Positions 7,377 through 16,132 are shown, counted from the stretch's first letter. The stretch: 38,956 bases of DNA from JALHVH01 sp964544265 (GCA_964544265.1 CAZJBD010000006.1:1-38956); one strand, 5' to 3'. The notes: generated by a model from the sequence alone, not told the origin. A program made the numbers and translations.

Positions 7377-8051
7377 CTAGCGACGGACCAGCCGCGCGAT
7401 CAGGGGCTTGATGGCCGCGTGCCAGTTCCGGGCCATCGCCCGATAGCCTTCCGGGCTGGGGTGGACGCTGGGGAGAAGGCTCGGGGAACCGGCGAAAAGC
7501 GAATAATTATCGACGAAAACGGCATGTGTTTCCGTGCAGACGGCCTGGATCGTAGGATTGATCTCGGCGATCACTCTTGGGCCTGATTCCGGTCCGAAGG
7601 GGAACGCCATCCCGTCTGGGACGGGCGGGATCGAAGCCAGCAAGATCGCGGGACGCTTTCCCGACCTGGTTTTAAAATCCCGGAAAAGACCGACGATCTC
7701 CCGGATATTCCTATTGAACTCTTCCTTGGAAACCCGGTCCCCATCCACCCGGACATCATTCGTCCCCAGTTCGATAAGGACGATGTCGGGCCGCTCATCC
7801 CGGAGCGTATCGAAGTTTCCCTTGAGGAATCTCAAGTACTCAGCCGAAGTGTTCCCGCTCCGGCCGTGATTGAGAACCCGGGCCTTGACACCCTCGTCCC
7901 GGAGCGACCCCTTAAGGAAGCGGGGATACCCCTGCTCGGTGATGCTGTCGCCCGCGCAAAAAACGATAATATCGTCCTGACGTTCCCGGCAAGAGCTCAG
8001 CGCGGCAAGAACGACAAGGAGAAGCGCAGGACCCAAGCGCCGGACGCCCAT
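7377..8051 (-). CDS. SGNH/GDSL-family lipoprotein hydrolase
   Basis: Probable periplasmic or membrane-anchored esterase/lipase; the substrate is unknown. The N-terminus is a lipoprotein signal with LSSC (Cys21). SGNH blocks seen: GDSIT with nucleophile Ser36, NHGRSGNT with the block II Gly, ELGTNDVR with Asn98, and VHPSPEGY with His197. The residue three before His197, where many family members have the catalytic Asp, is Pro194, so the triad is incomplete or the acid comes from elsewhere. Length of 224 residues is normal for a single domain. It is monocistronic and divergent from the metal efflux operon. Confidence 0.88.
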   Translation of the reverse strand: MGVRRLGPALLLVVLAALSSCRERQDDIIVFCAGDSITEQGYPRFLKGSLRDEGVKARVLNHGRSGNTSAEYLRFLKGNFDTLRDERPDIVLIELGTNDVRVDGDRVSKEEFNRNIREIVGLFRDFKTRSGKRPAILLASIPPVPDGMAFPFGPESGPRVIAEINPTIQAVCTETHAVFVDNYSLFAGSPSLLPSVHPSPEGYRAMARNWHAAIKPLIARLVRR

Positions 8052-8208
8052 GCGGCCATTCTAACTTTTTATCCATCCTCTTTCCAGCAGCGGATCTCAT
8101 AAATAACTTGCTTGGGAAACAATACGGAAAGACGGGTCACCGCAGGGGAGATTGAGGTGAGGGGAGGGGGCTTCCGAATTCGTCCGGGTCGCTGGGAGAG
8201 GAGTGAAA

Positions 8209-8231
8209 GGGAATCGACGGAATCGGTTCCC
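8209..8231. repeat. small inverted repeat upstream of the efflux promoter
   Basis: GGGAATCG, 7-nt spacer, CGGTTCCC: eight paired positions with one T-G wobble. It lies 35 bp upstream of the -35 box at 8266. It could be an operator or the end of an upstream transcript; no regulator gene is adjacent. Confidence 0.35.
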
Positions 8232-8265
8232 GGCAGGCGGGAAAGTGAGGACGGCTTCTAGGATA

Positions 8266-8294
8266 TTGACAGGTCACGATTTAACAATTAATAT
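8266..8294 (+). promoter_or_regulatory. near-consensus sigma70-type promoter for the CusCBA-like operon
   Basis: Perfect TTGACA (8266-8271), 17-bp spacer, TAATAT (8289-8294). The first start codon is at 8309, so the predicted leader is only about 7 nt. The 17-bp spacer argues against a MerR/CueR-type activated promoter, which normally has a 19-20 bp spacer. Confidence 0.8.
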
Positions 8295-8308
8295 GGAGTT
8301 TAATTGCT

Positions 8309-8581
8309 ATGCGCAGACGCAACGGGTTCTCGGCCTCCGCGGTGCCCATCCTCGGCTCCGTCCTCGTTCTCTTCTGCCTGAACACGATCTCCCACGATTT
8401 CTTCTGCCACGAAGAGCTCCATGGCGTTTGCAATCCCCTTCACTGGTCCTCGACGGTCACCGAATCGGTGTCCGCCTCGGCTGTGCCCCAGACCCCAAGG
8501 ATGATCACGAACCTGTCCCGGCCCCGGGAGCAGGCCGTCATCCCTGGGTTCATTAAAAATATCTTCCACCCGCCCAATTGA
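8309..8581 (+). CDS. Small His/Cys-rich exported or membrane protein heading the efflux operon
   Basis: I do not recognise a family. The 90-residue product has a basic N-terminus (MRRRN) and one hydrophobic segment (residues 9-27), so it is a signal peptide or anchor. A compact cluster follows: His29, Cys33, His34, His38, Cys41 and His45 within 17 residues. The rest is Ser/Pro-rich without repeats. The gene sits directly behind a strong promoter and 57 bp before the TolC-like start, with no terminator between. The cluster plus context suggests metal binding in the periplasm, as small accessory proteins do in Cus/Czc operons. This is inference; coding is supported by position rather than homology. 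Confidence 0.55.
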   Translation: MRRRNGFSASAVPILGSVLVLFCLNTISHDFFCHEELHGVCNPLHWSSTVTESVSASAVPQTPRMITNLSRPREQAVIPGFIKNIFHPPN

Positions 8582-8638
8582 GTCTTTGTCTCCTGCCTTG
8601 CTTTCTATTTTAGGCTCCCATCCGGCTTGGAGGTTAAT

Positions 8639-9874
8639 ATGAGACGTTTACCGACCATTCCAGGAATATTTCTGATCCTCATCGCGGCGGTCCCGTTGCC
8701 AGCTGACGACGGATTCACTCTAGATCAGGCCGTCGCCATCGCCTTGAAGAACAATCCCAGGGTTCTCTCCGCCCTCAAGGAGGCGGAAGCCTCCCTCGGC
8801 CGGAGGCTCCAGTTGGAGGCGATCCCCGATCCGGAAATCGTCTTCAACGACGAGGGTCTCGGACTGGGCCGCCGTCGAGATCCTGGAGGCGAAAAAGAGA
8901 TCAGCTTCGGCATCCAACAGTCGCTCGAATTTCCAGGAAAGAGGGCGCTCAGAAGCCAGGTGGGAAAGTACGGAGAGCGCATCGCCCTGCTGGAGATCGA
9001 AAGGGCCAAGCTCATTGTGGGGACCGCGGTCAAACGGGCTTACTACAAGACCGTCCTGAGCTCCAAAACAGTCTCCTCCCTGGAGGGGACGCTCGCCCTT
9101 CTCGACCGCTTCATCGAGATTGCGGCCGCCCGATACCAAGCGGGTGCCGTCCCTTACCTCGACGTCCTCCGGGCCCGGGTCGAGAGAGCGCGGGCCGAGA
9201 ATGAGCTGCTGGAAGCACGGAACGAACTCAGGGGCGATAGAACACGGCTGAACCTCCTCATGGGGCGAAGAGGGGACGACCCCCTTGAGCTCTTAACCGG
9301 GCTGTCCTTTGCCCCCCCGGCCGGGGATCTTCGGGCCGTCCAGGAGGCGGCCTTAAGGACACGGCCTTCCCTCAAGATCGCGGAACTCAAGCTTGAGCGG
9401 GCCAAGGCCGGTTTGGTGCTCTCCAGGAAAAACCTTCTACCCGATTTCTCGGTTGGGCTATTCTCCCCGAGCCTGAGGACGAACGCCTGGGGTTTCGAAG
9501 TCGGAATCACAGTCCCCCTCTACTGGTGGAAGAAGCAGAAGGGGGAGGCTATCGAGGCCGCGGCAGAAAAGGACATCGAGTTCGTTTCCAGAGACTCGGC
9601 TGAAAGGCGGCTCCTGGCCCGGATCGAGGAGGCTTATTCGAACGTGACGACCTCGGCAGAGCAGGTTAGGATCTTCAAGGAAAAGCTGCTCGGCGAGATC
9701 GAAAGCGAGCTCGAGCTCAGCCTGACGAGCTATGGATTGGGCAAGACGGAGGCCCTTGACTTGCTCGATATCAGCCGAACCTACCGCATCACACAGCTCG
9801 AATACCTCAAGGCCCTTTATCTTTATCTCGTATCCGCGGCCGAGCTTGAGGCCGCGGGCGAAGACAGCGAATGA
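8639..9874 (+). CDS. Outer-membrane efflux protein, TolC/CusC family
   Basis: Outer-membrane exit duct for the adjacent RND pump. From ATG 8639 (GGAGG 5 nt upstream; the longer TTG 8627 start is not needed) the product has 411 residues. A signal peptide ending near LPADDG is followed by two OEP repeats: LDQAVAIALKNNPRVLSALKEAE at the front, and a second half from about residue 230 with RTRPSLKIAELKLERAKAG. Long coiled-coil segments are evident. It lies 15 bp before the adaptor gene, in the order outer-membrane protein, adaptor, pump. No lipobox Cys is seen, unlike CusC. Confidence 0.93.
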   Translation: MRRLPTIPGIFLILIAAVPLPADDGFTLDQAVAIALKNNPRVLSALKEAEASLGRRLQLEAIPDPEIVFNDEGLGLGRRRDPGGEKEISFGIQQSLEFPGKRALRSQVGKYGERIALLEIERAKLIVGTAVKRAYYKTVLSSKTVSSLEGTLALLDRFIEIAAARYQAGAVPYLDVLRARVERARAENELLEARNELRGDRTRLNLLMGRRGDDPLELLTGLSFAPPAGDLRAVQEAALRTRPSLKIAELKLERAKAGLVLSRKNLLPDFSVGLFSPSLRTNAWGFEVGITVPLYWWKKQKGEAIEAAAEKDIEFVSRDSAERRLLARIEEAYSNVTTSAEQVRIFKEKLLGEIESELELSLTSYGLGKTEALDLLDISRTYRITQLEYLKALYLYLVSAAELEAAGEDSE

Positions 9875-9889
9875 GCGAGGAGGCGTGAG

Positions 9890-11005
9890 ATGAATAGACG
9901 CTTGATAGCGACCACGATATTCATGATGGCCTTGGCGATCTTGATCGGCGCCTGCAAGAACCGCGGAGCCGTCGACCTCGAGGCCAAAACGGACGAGGAA
10001 ACGATATCCCCTACGGTTACCCTAAACGACGAGGCCACGAAGGTTGCCGATATCCAAATCCAAACGGCCCGGTTTGAAGCCCTTCCGCTGAGGGTCCAGG
10101 CTGCAGGGGATGTCGCTTTCAACCAGAAGCGCTATATCCACATCACGGCCCGCGTCGCCGGCAGGGTCGAGGAGATCGTCTCTTATCCGGGAGACAGGGT
10201 GAAGGCCGGGCAGGTTCTCCTGACCCTCTACAGCCCCGAATTCCTCGCCTCTCGGGCGGAGCTCGTCCAAGCGCGCATCCAACGCGACAATGCCTTAAAG
10301 CACGGGACACCCCAAGAGGTCGTCCATGCCGAATCTATGTTCGAATCCGCCCGTACGAAGCTCCTTCTCTATGGGCTTACCTGGGAAGACATCGAGGCCG
10401 ACAAGGATACCATTCCTCCCCAAACGCTCATTCCCGTGCGGGCCCCGTCGTCGGGAACCATCATCGAGAGTTCCGTTGTGCGCGGGGATTACGTGGAAAC
10501 CGGGGCGAGCCTCTTCCGGACGGCAGACCTCTCCCTCCTCTGGGTCAACGTCCATCTTTTTGAGAAAGACCTGGCCTGGATCGGGCCCGGATGTGAGGCC
10601 GTGGTCCGTGTCCAAGCCTATCCCGGCCGGGAGTTCAGGGGCCGGGTTACCCTGATCGACGCCGCCCTTGACGAGAAAACCCGGACCGCAGTATGCCGCG
10701 TCGAAACGCCCAACCCCGATGGGTTGCTCAAGCCCGGGATGTACGCCGAGGTCGTCCTGACGTCCGCTTCCAAACGGGAAGCCATTATCATCCCTGAAGG
10801 CGCGGTCCAGGACCTGGAATCAAAGAAGGTCGTCTTCATCCCGATCGGAAGGAACACATTCGCCTGGCGCGAGGTCCGAACCGGGGGACTCGTCGACGGC
10901 CGACTCGAGATTCAAAGCGGGCTCGCTGCGGACCAAACCTTCGTCGCCGAGGGGGCCTTCCTGCTCAAGTCCGAGCTCCTTAAAAAGAGCCTAGAGGTCG
11001 AGTGA
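9890..11005 (+). CDS. RND efflux membrane-fusion lipoprotein, CusB/CzcB-like
   Basis: Periplasmic adaptor linking the RND pump to the outer-membrane duct. It has a lipoprotein signal with IGAC (Cys22), then HlyD-type lipoyl halves around an alpha-hairpin. Visible segments are ITARVAGRVEEIVSYPGDRVKAGQVL, YSPEFLASRAELVQA (strongly CusB/CzcB-like) and IPVRAPSSGTIIESSVVRGDYVETG; then come the beta-barrel and membrane-proximal parts to residue 371. The Met-rich N-terminal metal-binding site of E. coli CusB is not evident. It is one base from cusA and therefore coupled. Confidence 0.92.
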   Translation: MNRRLIATTIFMMALAILIGACKNRGAVDLEAKTDEETISPTVTLNDEATKVADIQIQTARFEALPLRVQAAGDVAFNQKRYIHITARVAGRVEEIVSYPGDRVKAGQVLLTLYSPEFLASRAELVQARIQRDNALKHGTPQEVVHAESMFESARTKLLLYGLTWEDIEADKDTIPPQTLIPVRAPSSGTIIESSVVRGDYVETGASLFRTADLSLLWVNVHLFEKDLAWIGPGCEAVVRVQAYPGREFRGRVTLIDAALDEKTRTAVCRVETPNPDGLLKPGMYAEVVLTSASKREAIIIPEGAVQDLESKKVVFIPIGRNTFAWREVRTGGLVDGRLEIQSGLAADQTFVAEGAFLLKSELLKKSLEVE

Positions 11006-11006
11006 C

Positions 11007-14000
11007 ATGATTGAACAACTCATCTCTTTTTCATTGAAACAGAAACTTCTCATCGTTATCTGCCTCATCATCATCGCCGCGGTCGGCATTTCTTCGTTCC
11101 TGAGACTGCCCATCGACGCCTTCCCGGACGTGACCAATATTCAGGTCGAGATCCTTAGCTCCGCGCCCGGCCGGTCGCCACTCGAGGTCGAGAAGTTCGT
11201 CACCTATCCCGTGGAGATGAGCCTGCGCGGTCTGCCCGGCTTGGTGGATCTTCGTTCGGTCTCCAAATTCGGGATGTCTGTCATCACCGCCGTCTTCGGA
11301 GACCGAACCGATATCTATTTCGCCCGCCAGCTTGTCCTGGAACGATTGATCGAAGCAAAAGAACAGGTTCCCGAAGGCGTGGAGGTCTCTATGGGGCCGG
11401 TGGCCACGGCCATGGGTGAGATCTACCAGTACACGCTCGAGGACAGGACCTCCTCGGGGAAAGGGGACGACGCCGATCGTCTCACGGAACTCCGGACTCT
11501 TCAGGATTGGACGATCGCCCCCCTCCTGAAGGCCATCCCCGGCGTTAACGAGGTCAACTCCTTCGGCGGCTACATCCGTCAGGTTCACGTCTTGGTCGAT
11601 CCTGACAAGTTGCGCAAGTTCGGCATCCCCCTCAGCGGTGTCGTCGAGGCTTTGAAAAAGAACAACCAGAACGTCGGTGGAAATATCATCCAGAAAGCTT
11701 CCCAGCAATTTCTGGTCCGCGGCATCGGACTGCTCAGGAATCTGGATGACATCCGGATGATCGTCCTGAGGACGGAGGGCGGCGTCTCCGTCCTCATCCG
11801 GGATGTGGCTGCAGTCGTGAGAGGGACAGCCGTCCGCCAAGGAGCCTCCGTGATGAACGGAGAGAAGGAGGTCGTCGGCGGGATCGTGATGATGCTCCGC
11901 GGGGCCAACGGCCGCGAGGTCGTCCGGCTTATCGAGAACAAGGTCACCGACATTAACGGCAGCCGGGTCCTGCCCCAAGGTTTGAGGATCGTCCCCTTCT
12001 ACAGGAGGTCGGACATCGTTAGAGAGAGCATCCACACCGTGTCCGAAGCCCTTTTCATAGGCGCCGTGTTCGTCATTTTCGTCCTTTACTTGTTTCTAAG
12101 AAACTTCCGGGGCTCGCTGATCGTCGTCCTGGCCCTCCCCTTGGCCGCCCTGGCCACGTTCGTCGTCATGAAGCAGGCGGGCCTTTCTGCCAACCTGATG
12201 TCGCTAGGAGGCCTGGCCATATCCGTCGGCATGATCATCGACGCCACCATTATCCAGGTGGAAAACGTCCAAAAGCATCTTTCCATTGCGGGTGCGTCCG
12301 GACACAGGCTCTCCACCGTGCTGAGGGCCGTCCTCGAGGTGAGAAAGCCGACGATCTTCGGCGAACTCATCATCGCCCTGACGTTCATCCCCATCATGAC
12401 CCTGCAAGGGATCGAGGGGAAGATGTTCTCGCCCCTGGCCGTGACCGTGTCCATCGCCCTCTTCGCCTCGCTCGTCCTTTCCATTTTCGTCATCCCGGTC
12501 ATCTGCCTCCTCGTTTTAAAACCGGCCGCTGAAAAAAAGAGCCTCGTCGTCCATCTCGCCACTAAGGCCTACCGGCCGGTCCTGCGGTGGGCGTTGGACC
12601 ATCGGTTTTTGGTCCTGACGGCGGCCGTCATCGGCCTCGGCCTTTCCCTAACCCTCATCCCCAAGCTCGGAACGGAGTTCATCCCGGTCATGGACGAAGG
12701 CGCCTTCGATATGGATATCCAGCTCCTGCCGGGGATTTCCCTCGACAAGTCCGTCGAGATCAGCCGCAAAGTGGAACGCGTTCTCAAGACCTTCCCCGAA
12801 CTCGAGACCATCGTTTCACGGACCGGGCAAACAGGAATCGCCCTCGAGGCCAGAGGCGTTGAGAAAACCGGCTATGTCGGGACCATTAAGCCCAGAAAGC
12901 TATGGACCTCCGCGAAAACCCGCGATGAGCTGACAAACAAGATGCGCAGGGCCATGTCGGTTTTCCCGGGAATGGCCTTCACCTTCAGTCAACCGATCGC
13001 CTGCCGGATCGACGAACTGGTGGCTGGGACCAGGGCCCAGGTCATTATCAGGCTCTTCGGAGAGGATCTGGACGTCCTCAAGGAAAAATCCGAAGAAATC
13101 GCCAAGGTCGTCTCCACGATCCGCGGCGCCCGGGATCTCGTGGTGGAGCGGGGCTCCGGACAACCCTACGTTTCCATCGAAATCGACAGGGAGAAGATCG
13201 CCCGCTACGGCATGAACGTGGATGACGTTCAATCGGTCATCGAAACCGCCGTGGGTGGTAAGCCGGCGACCCGGATCTTCGAAGGGGAAAAGGCCATTGA
13301 TGTCGTGGTCCGGTTTCCTGAGGAAGACAGGAACTCCATCCCCGGCTTGGAGAATATCCTGGTCGAATCGCCCCTCCGCTACAACGTCCCCCTGACCGGT
13401 CTGGCGGCCCTGCGTCAAGTGGAGGGCCCGGTCCAGATCAGCCGGGAATACGGCCGGCGTCGCATCGGTATCGAATGCAATGTCTCGGGTCGAGACATCG
13501 GAGGTTTCGTCCGGGAGGTTCGGCAGAAGATCGCCTCCCGGATTAAACTCCCGTCCGGATATGACATCACATGGGGAGGCCAGTTTGAGAATCAACAGAG
13601 GGCCATGAAGCGACTCGTGCTCATCGTCCCCCTGACATTCGGGCTCATCCTCTTCCTGCTCTTCGTGACTTTCGGCTCCCTGCGCCTTTCCGCTCTGGTC
13701 ATCCTCAACCTTCCGTTCGCGCTCGTCGGGGGGATCGTATCACTCTATTTATCAGGTCTCTACCTGTCGGTGCCGGCTTCGGTCGGATTCATCGCCCTTT
13801 TCGGCATCGCCGTCCTCAACGGGGTCGTCCTCGTTTCTTATATCCACCAGCTCTATGCCGATGGGCTTCCTCTTCGGGAGGCCGTCGTCCGGGGCTGCGA
13901 GCGCCGGCTCCGGCCCATCCTGATGACGGCCACCATAACGGTTTTCAGCCTCATACCCCTCTTGTTCGCCCAGGGGCCCGGCTCAGAGATCCAGAAGCCG

Positions 14001-14117
14001 CTGGCTGTGGTCGTGGTCGGGGGGTTGCTGACCTCGACCCTCCTGACGCTGGTCGTCATCCCCACGCTTTACGGCTGGTTCGAATCAAAGAGAAAGGCCG
14101 CTGCGCCTGAGGATTGA
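11007..14117 (+). CDS. Heavy-metal efflux RND transporter, CusA/CzcA family
   Basis: Inner-membrane proton-driven pump of the HME-RND class, 1036 residues, full length. N-terminal TM1 is followed by LPIDAFPDVTNIQVEI, the HME hallmark. TM4 reads AISVGMIIDATIIQVENV with Asp412 and Glu419 of the proton relay. The first Asp of the divalent-metal DFG-x3-D pattern is replaced by Ser, as in CusA-type (Cu+/Ag+) pumps, which also lack it. The second half has the duplicated porter and TM segments, ending at YGWFESKRK. Monovalent-metal specificity is inference from the TM4 motif. Convergent with the OmpA gene, with 20 bp between. Confidence 0.93.
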   Translation: MIEQLISFSLKQKLLIVICLIIIAAVGISSFLRLPIDAFPDVTNIQVEILSSAPGRSPLEVEKFVTYPVEMSLRGLPGLVDLRSVSKFGMSVITAVFGDRTDIYFARQLVLERLIEAKEQVPEGVEVSMGPVATAMGEIYQYTLEDRTSSGKGDDADRLTELRTLQDWTIAPLLKAIPGVNEVNSFGGYIRQVHVLVDPDKLRKFGIPLSGVVEALKKNNQNVGGNIIQKASQQFLVRGIGLLRNLDDIRMIVLRTEGGVSVLIRDVAAVVRGTAVRQGASVMNGEKEVVGGIVMMLRGANGREVVRLIENKVTDINGSRVLPQGLRIVPFYRRSDIVRESIHTVSEALFIGAVFVIFVLYLFLRNFRGSLIVVLALPLAALATFVVMKQAGLSANLMSLGGLAISVGMIIDATIIQVENVQKHLSIAGASGHRLSTVLRAVLEVRKPTIFGELIIALTFIPIMTLQGIEGKMFSPLAVTVSIALFASLVLSIFVIPVICLLVLKPAAEKKSLVVHLATKAYRPVLRWALDHRFLVLTAAVIGLGLSLTLIPKLGTEFIPVMDEGAFDMDIQLLPGISLDKSVEISRKVERVLKTFPELETIVSRTGQTGIALEARGVEKTGYVGTIKPRKLWTSAKTRDELTNKMRRAMSVFPGMAFTFSQPIACRIDELVAGTRAQVIIRLFGEDLDVLKEKSEEIAKVVSTIRGARDLVVERGSGQPYVSIEIDREKIARYGMNVDDVQSVIETAVGGKPATRIFEGEKAIDVVVRFPEEDRNSIPGLENILVESPLRYNVPLTGLAALRQVEGPVQISREYGRRRIGIECNVSGRDIGGFVREVRQKIASRIKLPSGYDITWGGQFENQQRAMKRLVLIVPLTFGLILFLLFVTFGSLRLSALVILNLPFALVGGIVSLYLSGLYLSVPASVGFIALFGIAVLNGVVLVSYIHQLYADGLPLREAVVRGCERRLRPILMTATITVFSLIPLLFAQGPGSEIQKPLAVVVVGGLLTSTLLTLVVIPTLYGWFESKRKAAAPED

Positions 14118-14137
14118 AATGGAAGGAATCGCTAAGA

Positions 14138-14776
14138 TTATTCGTAAACCAGGATCTCCACGCGCCGGTTCTGGGCTCTGCCCTCGCGGGTGCCGTTATC
14201 GGCCACGGGCATGGAGCTACCGAAGCTGATGGCCTCCATCCTGTGCAGGGGGACGTGGTGCTTCCTGTAGAGGTAATCCATAACCGCGTCGGCCCTTTTC
14301 TTCCCTAAAAGAAGATTGTAGTCATCCCCGCCTACATTGTCCGTGTGGCCCTGAATCTCGAGATAACGACCCTTGTCCTGGGTAATGAGCATCTCGACGA
14401 ACTTGTCCAGCGCCACTTTAGCTTCGTCGCTGACTTCAGAGACGTCGAATTTGAACTTGGCGTCATTGTTCCGTAGCGTCTCCTGGAAAATCAGCGTCCC
14501 GCGGGCGAACTTCTTGACCTCGTCGATCTTGCCGTCGACGGCGCTCAACTGCTGGCCCTGCTGGGTGATGAGGCTTCCGATCGAAGCCAGCTGCTCATCG
14601 TGTTCCCTGAGCCTTTTCTGATTGGCCTCGACCTCCGTCTCGATCCCTTCGACCTTCTGGTCGATCGCGTTCATCTCGCCGGCTACGAACTTCTTGGTGG
14701 CGCAGCCGGTCGAGGCGATCATGCCCGCCAGGATGATCGCTCCGGCAAGAAAAACGATAATCCCCTTCATTTTCAT
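14138..14776 (-). CDS. OmpA/Pal-family lipoprotein
   Basis: Likely anchors the outer membrane to peptidoglycan. A lipoprotein signal ends at STGC (Cys25). A coiled-coil region (about 35-90, NAIDQKVEGIETEVEANQKRL) follows, then an OmpA_C domain (about 105-212) with IQGHTDNVGGDDYNLLLGKKRADAV and REGRAQNRRVEILVYE. That domain contains the usual peptidoglycan (DAP)-binding Asp and Arg positions. The coiled coil makes it longer than Pal and reminiscent of Lpp/OmpA hybrids. GGAGG lies 5 nt before ATG 14776. Confidence 0.92.
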   Translation of the reverse strand: MKMKGIIVFLAGAIILAGMIASTGCATKKFVAGEMNAIDQKVEGIETEVEANQKRLREHDEQLASIGSLITQQGQQLSAVDGKIDEVKKFARGTLIFQETLRNNDAKFKFDVSEVSDEAKVALDKFVEMLITQDKGRYLEIQGHTDNVGGDDYNLLLGKKRADAVMDYLYRKHHVPLHRMEAISFGSSMPVADNGTREGRAQNRRVEILVYE

Positions 14777-14816
14777 TTTGACCTCCGTTTTGATATCCGT
14801 TAATCCTTAATTTAAT

Positions 14817-14822
14817 ATTATA
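14817..14822 (-). promoter_or_regulatory. putative -10 box for the OmpA-like gene
   Basis: A perfect TATAAT on the minus strand, about 40 bp upstream of the start codon. A -35 box at 16-18 bp is poor (TTTAAT), so only the -10 element is offered. Confidence 0.4.
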
Positions 14823-14868
14823 ACCCAAAAGACCGCGAATTAAAAGCTCTGTTTTCCCGATCAGGATT

Positions 14869-15903
14869 TCAATAACCCTGCCGGGTCCGCACTTTATATT
14901 TTTTATGGGGCGTAACGACCCGGATCCTCCGATACTCATCGGCTGTATCCACGTAGGACGTGTAGCCTATGATGTACTGGTGGCTTAGCTCGCTGCGAAT
15001 CTCCCTCAAAGTCGCCAAGAAATCCAGCATTTGCTCCAGAAAATAGGCCTTCCCCCCCGTCGCCAGTGAAAACTTGCTGAGAGTGGCCACGATCCCGCCG
15101 GCGGTTAGCTCTGGGGCGCGCTTTTGCCCCTTCAGGGCTTGGTCGGTCAGCGGGATTTTGTATCCGATAACGAAGATAGGCACGTCCACCCGGCGGGCGA
15201 TTTCCAGAGCTTGATCGGGGGTGCTTTGGCTGTCGTTCTCGATGCCGTCCGTGATGAGCAGGAGAGCCCGTTTCTCATTTTTCCCTCTATTAGCGAATTC
15301 CGGCGATACCGCGACGGCATCGTTCAAAGCGGTCTGCCCATAGGCCTCGGTTTTGTCCAAGACCGAAAGGAAAGAGGTCTTATCCGTTGAAAAGCCAGAG
15401 GCAACCTCAACCTCGCCGTCGGCAAAAATCAACAGGGAAACCTCGTCCCGGGAGCTGAGCAGCGACGTGACCAGATAGCGGAGGGCCTCCCGGCTCTCCT
15501 TGAATTTGTCCTGAAGGGCCATGCTTCCGCTGACATCCAGGAGGACAGTTAGGCTGATCGGCGCGCTGGAGTCCCAGTTGAAGTAGGTGATAGTCCGCCG
15601 GACGTCATTTTCATAGACTTCGAAATCCTTCTGCATGAGGTTATTGATATACCTCCCGTCCTTGTCCTGGACCGTGACGGAAATCGTAACGGCGGTGACC
15701 GAGACGTCGTATCGAGCGTCTTCCTTTTGCTTTTTCTTAATCCTCTCCTGGCCGGAGGCCTGGGCAGAGGCGACCCAGAAAAAAGCCGTTGCTAAGAACA
15801 AAAGGGCGACGGGGGACGAGCGAAGTTTCCCTCTTGTGTTCAGAATGGCGGCCTCCTTGCAGCCCTCGAATTCCCCCTGGGCCCTCGATAGACAAAATAG
15901 CAT
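14869..15903 (-). CDS. Secreted VWA-domain protein (Acidobacterial VWFA-related type)
   Basis: Extracytoplasmic protein of the VWFA-related family common in Acidobacteria; its partner is unknown. After a signal peptide (SSPVALLFLATAFFWVASAQA) come a beta-sandwich-like region (DVSVTAVTISVTVQDKDGR, then NLMQKDFEVYEND) and a VWA domain. The metal-ion-dependent adhesion site appears as LDVSGSM, with later TALND and LLITDGIEND. C-terminal HQYIIGYTS and TPHKKYKVRTRQGY are typical of the family. The only ATG start (15903) adds about 20 residues before the signal peptide and has no SD. GGAGG at 15852-15856 instead points to ATT 15846 or CTG 15843. Confidence 0.88.
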   Translation of the reverse strand: MLFCLSRAQGEFEGCKEAAILNTRGKLRSSPVALLFLATAFFWVASAQASGQERIKKKQKEDARYDVSVTAVTISVTVQDKDGRYINNLMQKDFEVYENDVRRTITYFNWDSSAPISLTVLLDVSGSMALQDKFKESREALRYLVTSLLSSRDEVSLLIFADGEVEVASGFSTDKTSFLSVLDKTEAYGQTALNDAVAVSPEFANRGKNEKRALLLITDGIENDSQSTPDQALEIARRVDVPIFVIGYKIPLTDQALKGQKRAPELTAGGIVATLSKFSLATGGKAYFLEQMLDFLATLREIRSELSHQYIIGYTSYVDTADEYRRIRVVTPHKKYKVRTRQGY

Positions 15904-15965
15904 GTTAAAAATCCGTCGTCAACGAAATGGCGGGTCAATCTCGGCCTCTTTTCGATGCCCTCGAT

Positions 15966-16132
15966 GAGAGGGCATGGAGAAGGGTCTTGCTCCCGGCTCC
16001 TCAAGCCCAAGACTCCAGGCAAATCTAATAAGCCCAAGGAAACCCGTTCCTCGGAGGCCTTTGGCTGCCCTCGTTGGACACTCGCCTCAGGCTGAACTCC
16101 GTATGGTTGCTGCAGCCCTTCCCCATGCCCTC
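15966..16132. repeat. family B foldback element, copy 1 (intergenic 15904-16191)
   Basis: The ends GAGGGCATGGAGAAGGG and CCCTTCCCCATGCCCTC are inverted repeats of each other with one mismatch. The interior aligns throughout with the element at 37009-37228. Just outside, ATGCCCTC (15955-15962) and GAGGGCAT (15968-15975) form a perfect 8-bp hairpin, probably the remnant of an abutting copy. There is no coding capacity. This is the only feature found in the gap between the VWA and TolC-like genes. Confidence 0.75.

Noticed and set aside
8203..8556. Alternative 117-residue frame over the small efflux-operon protein
   Set aside because: It starts upstream of the promoter, has no signal or domain pattern, and the 8309 frame fits promoter and composition better.
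14118..14137. Bidirectional terminator between cusA and the OmpA-like gene
   Set aside because: The 20-bp gap has no inverted repeat or T run. The same holds for the smpB/pdxA junction, where the genes overlap.
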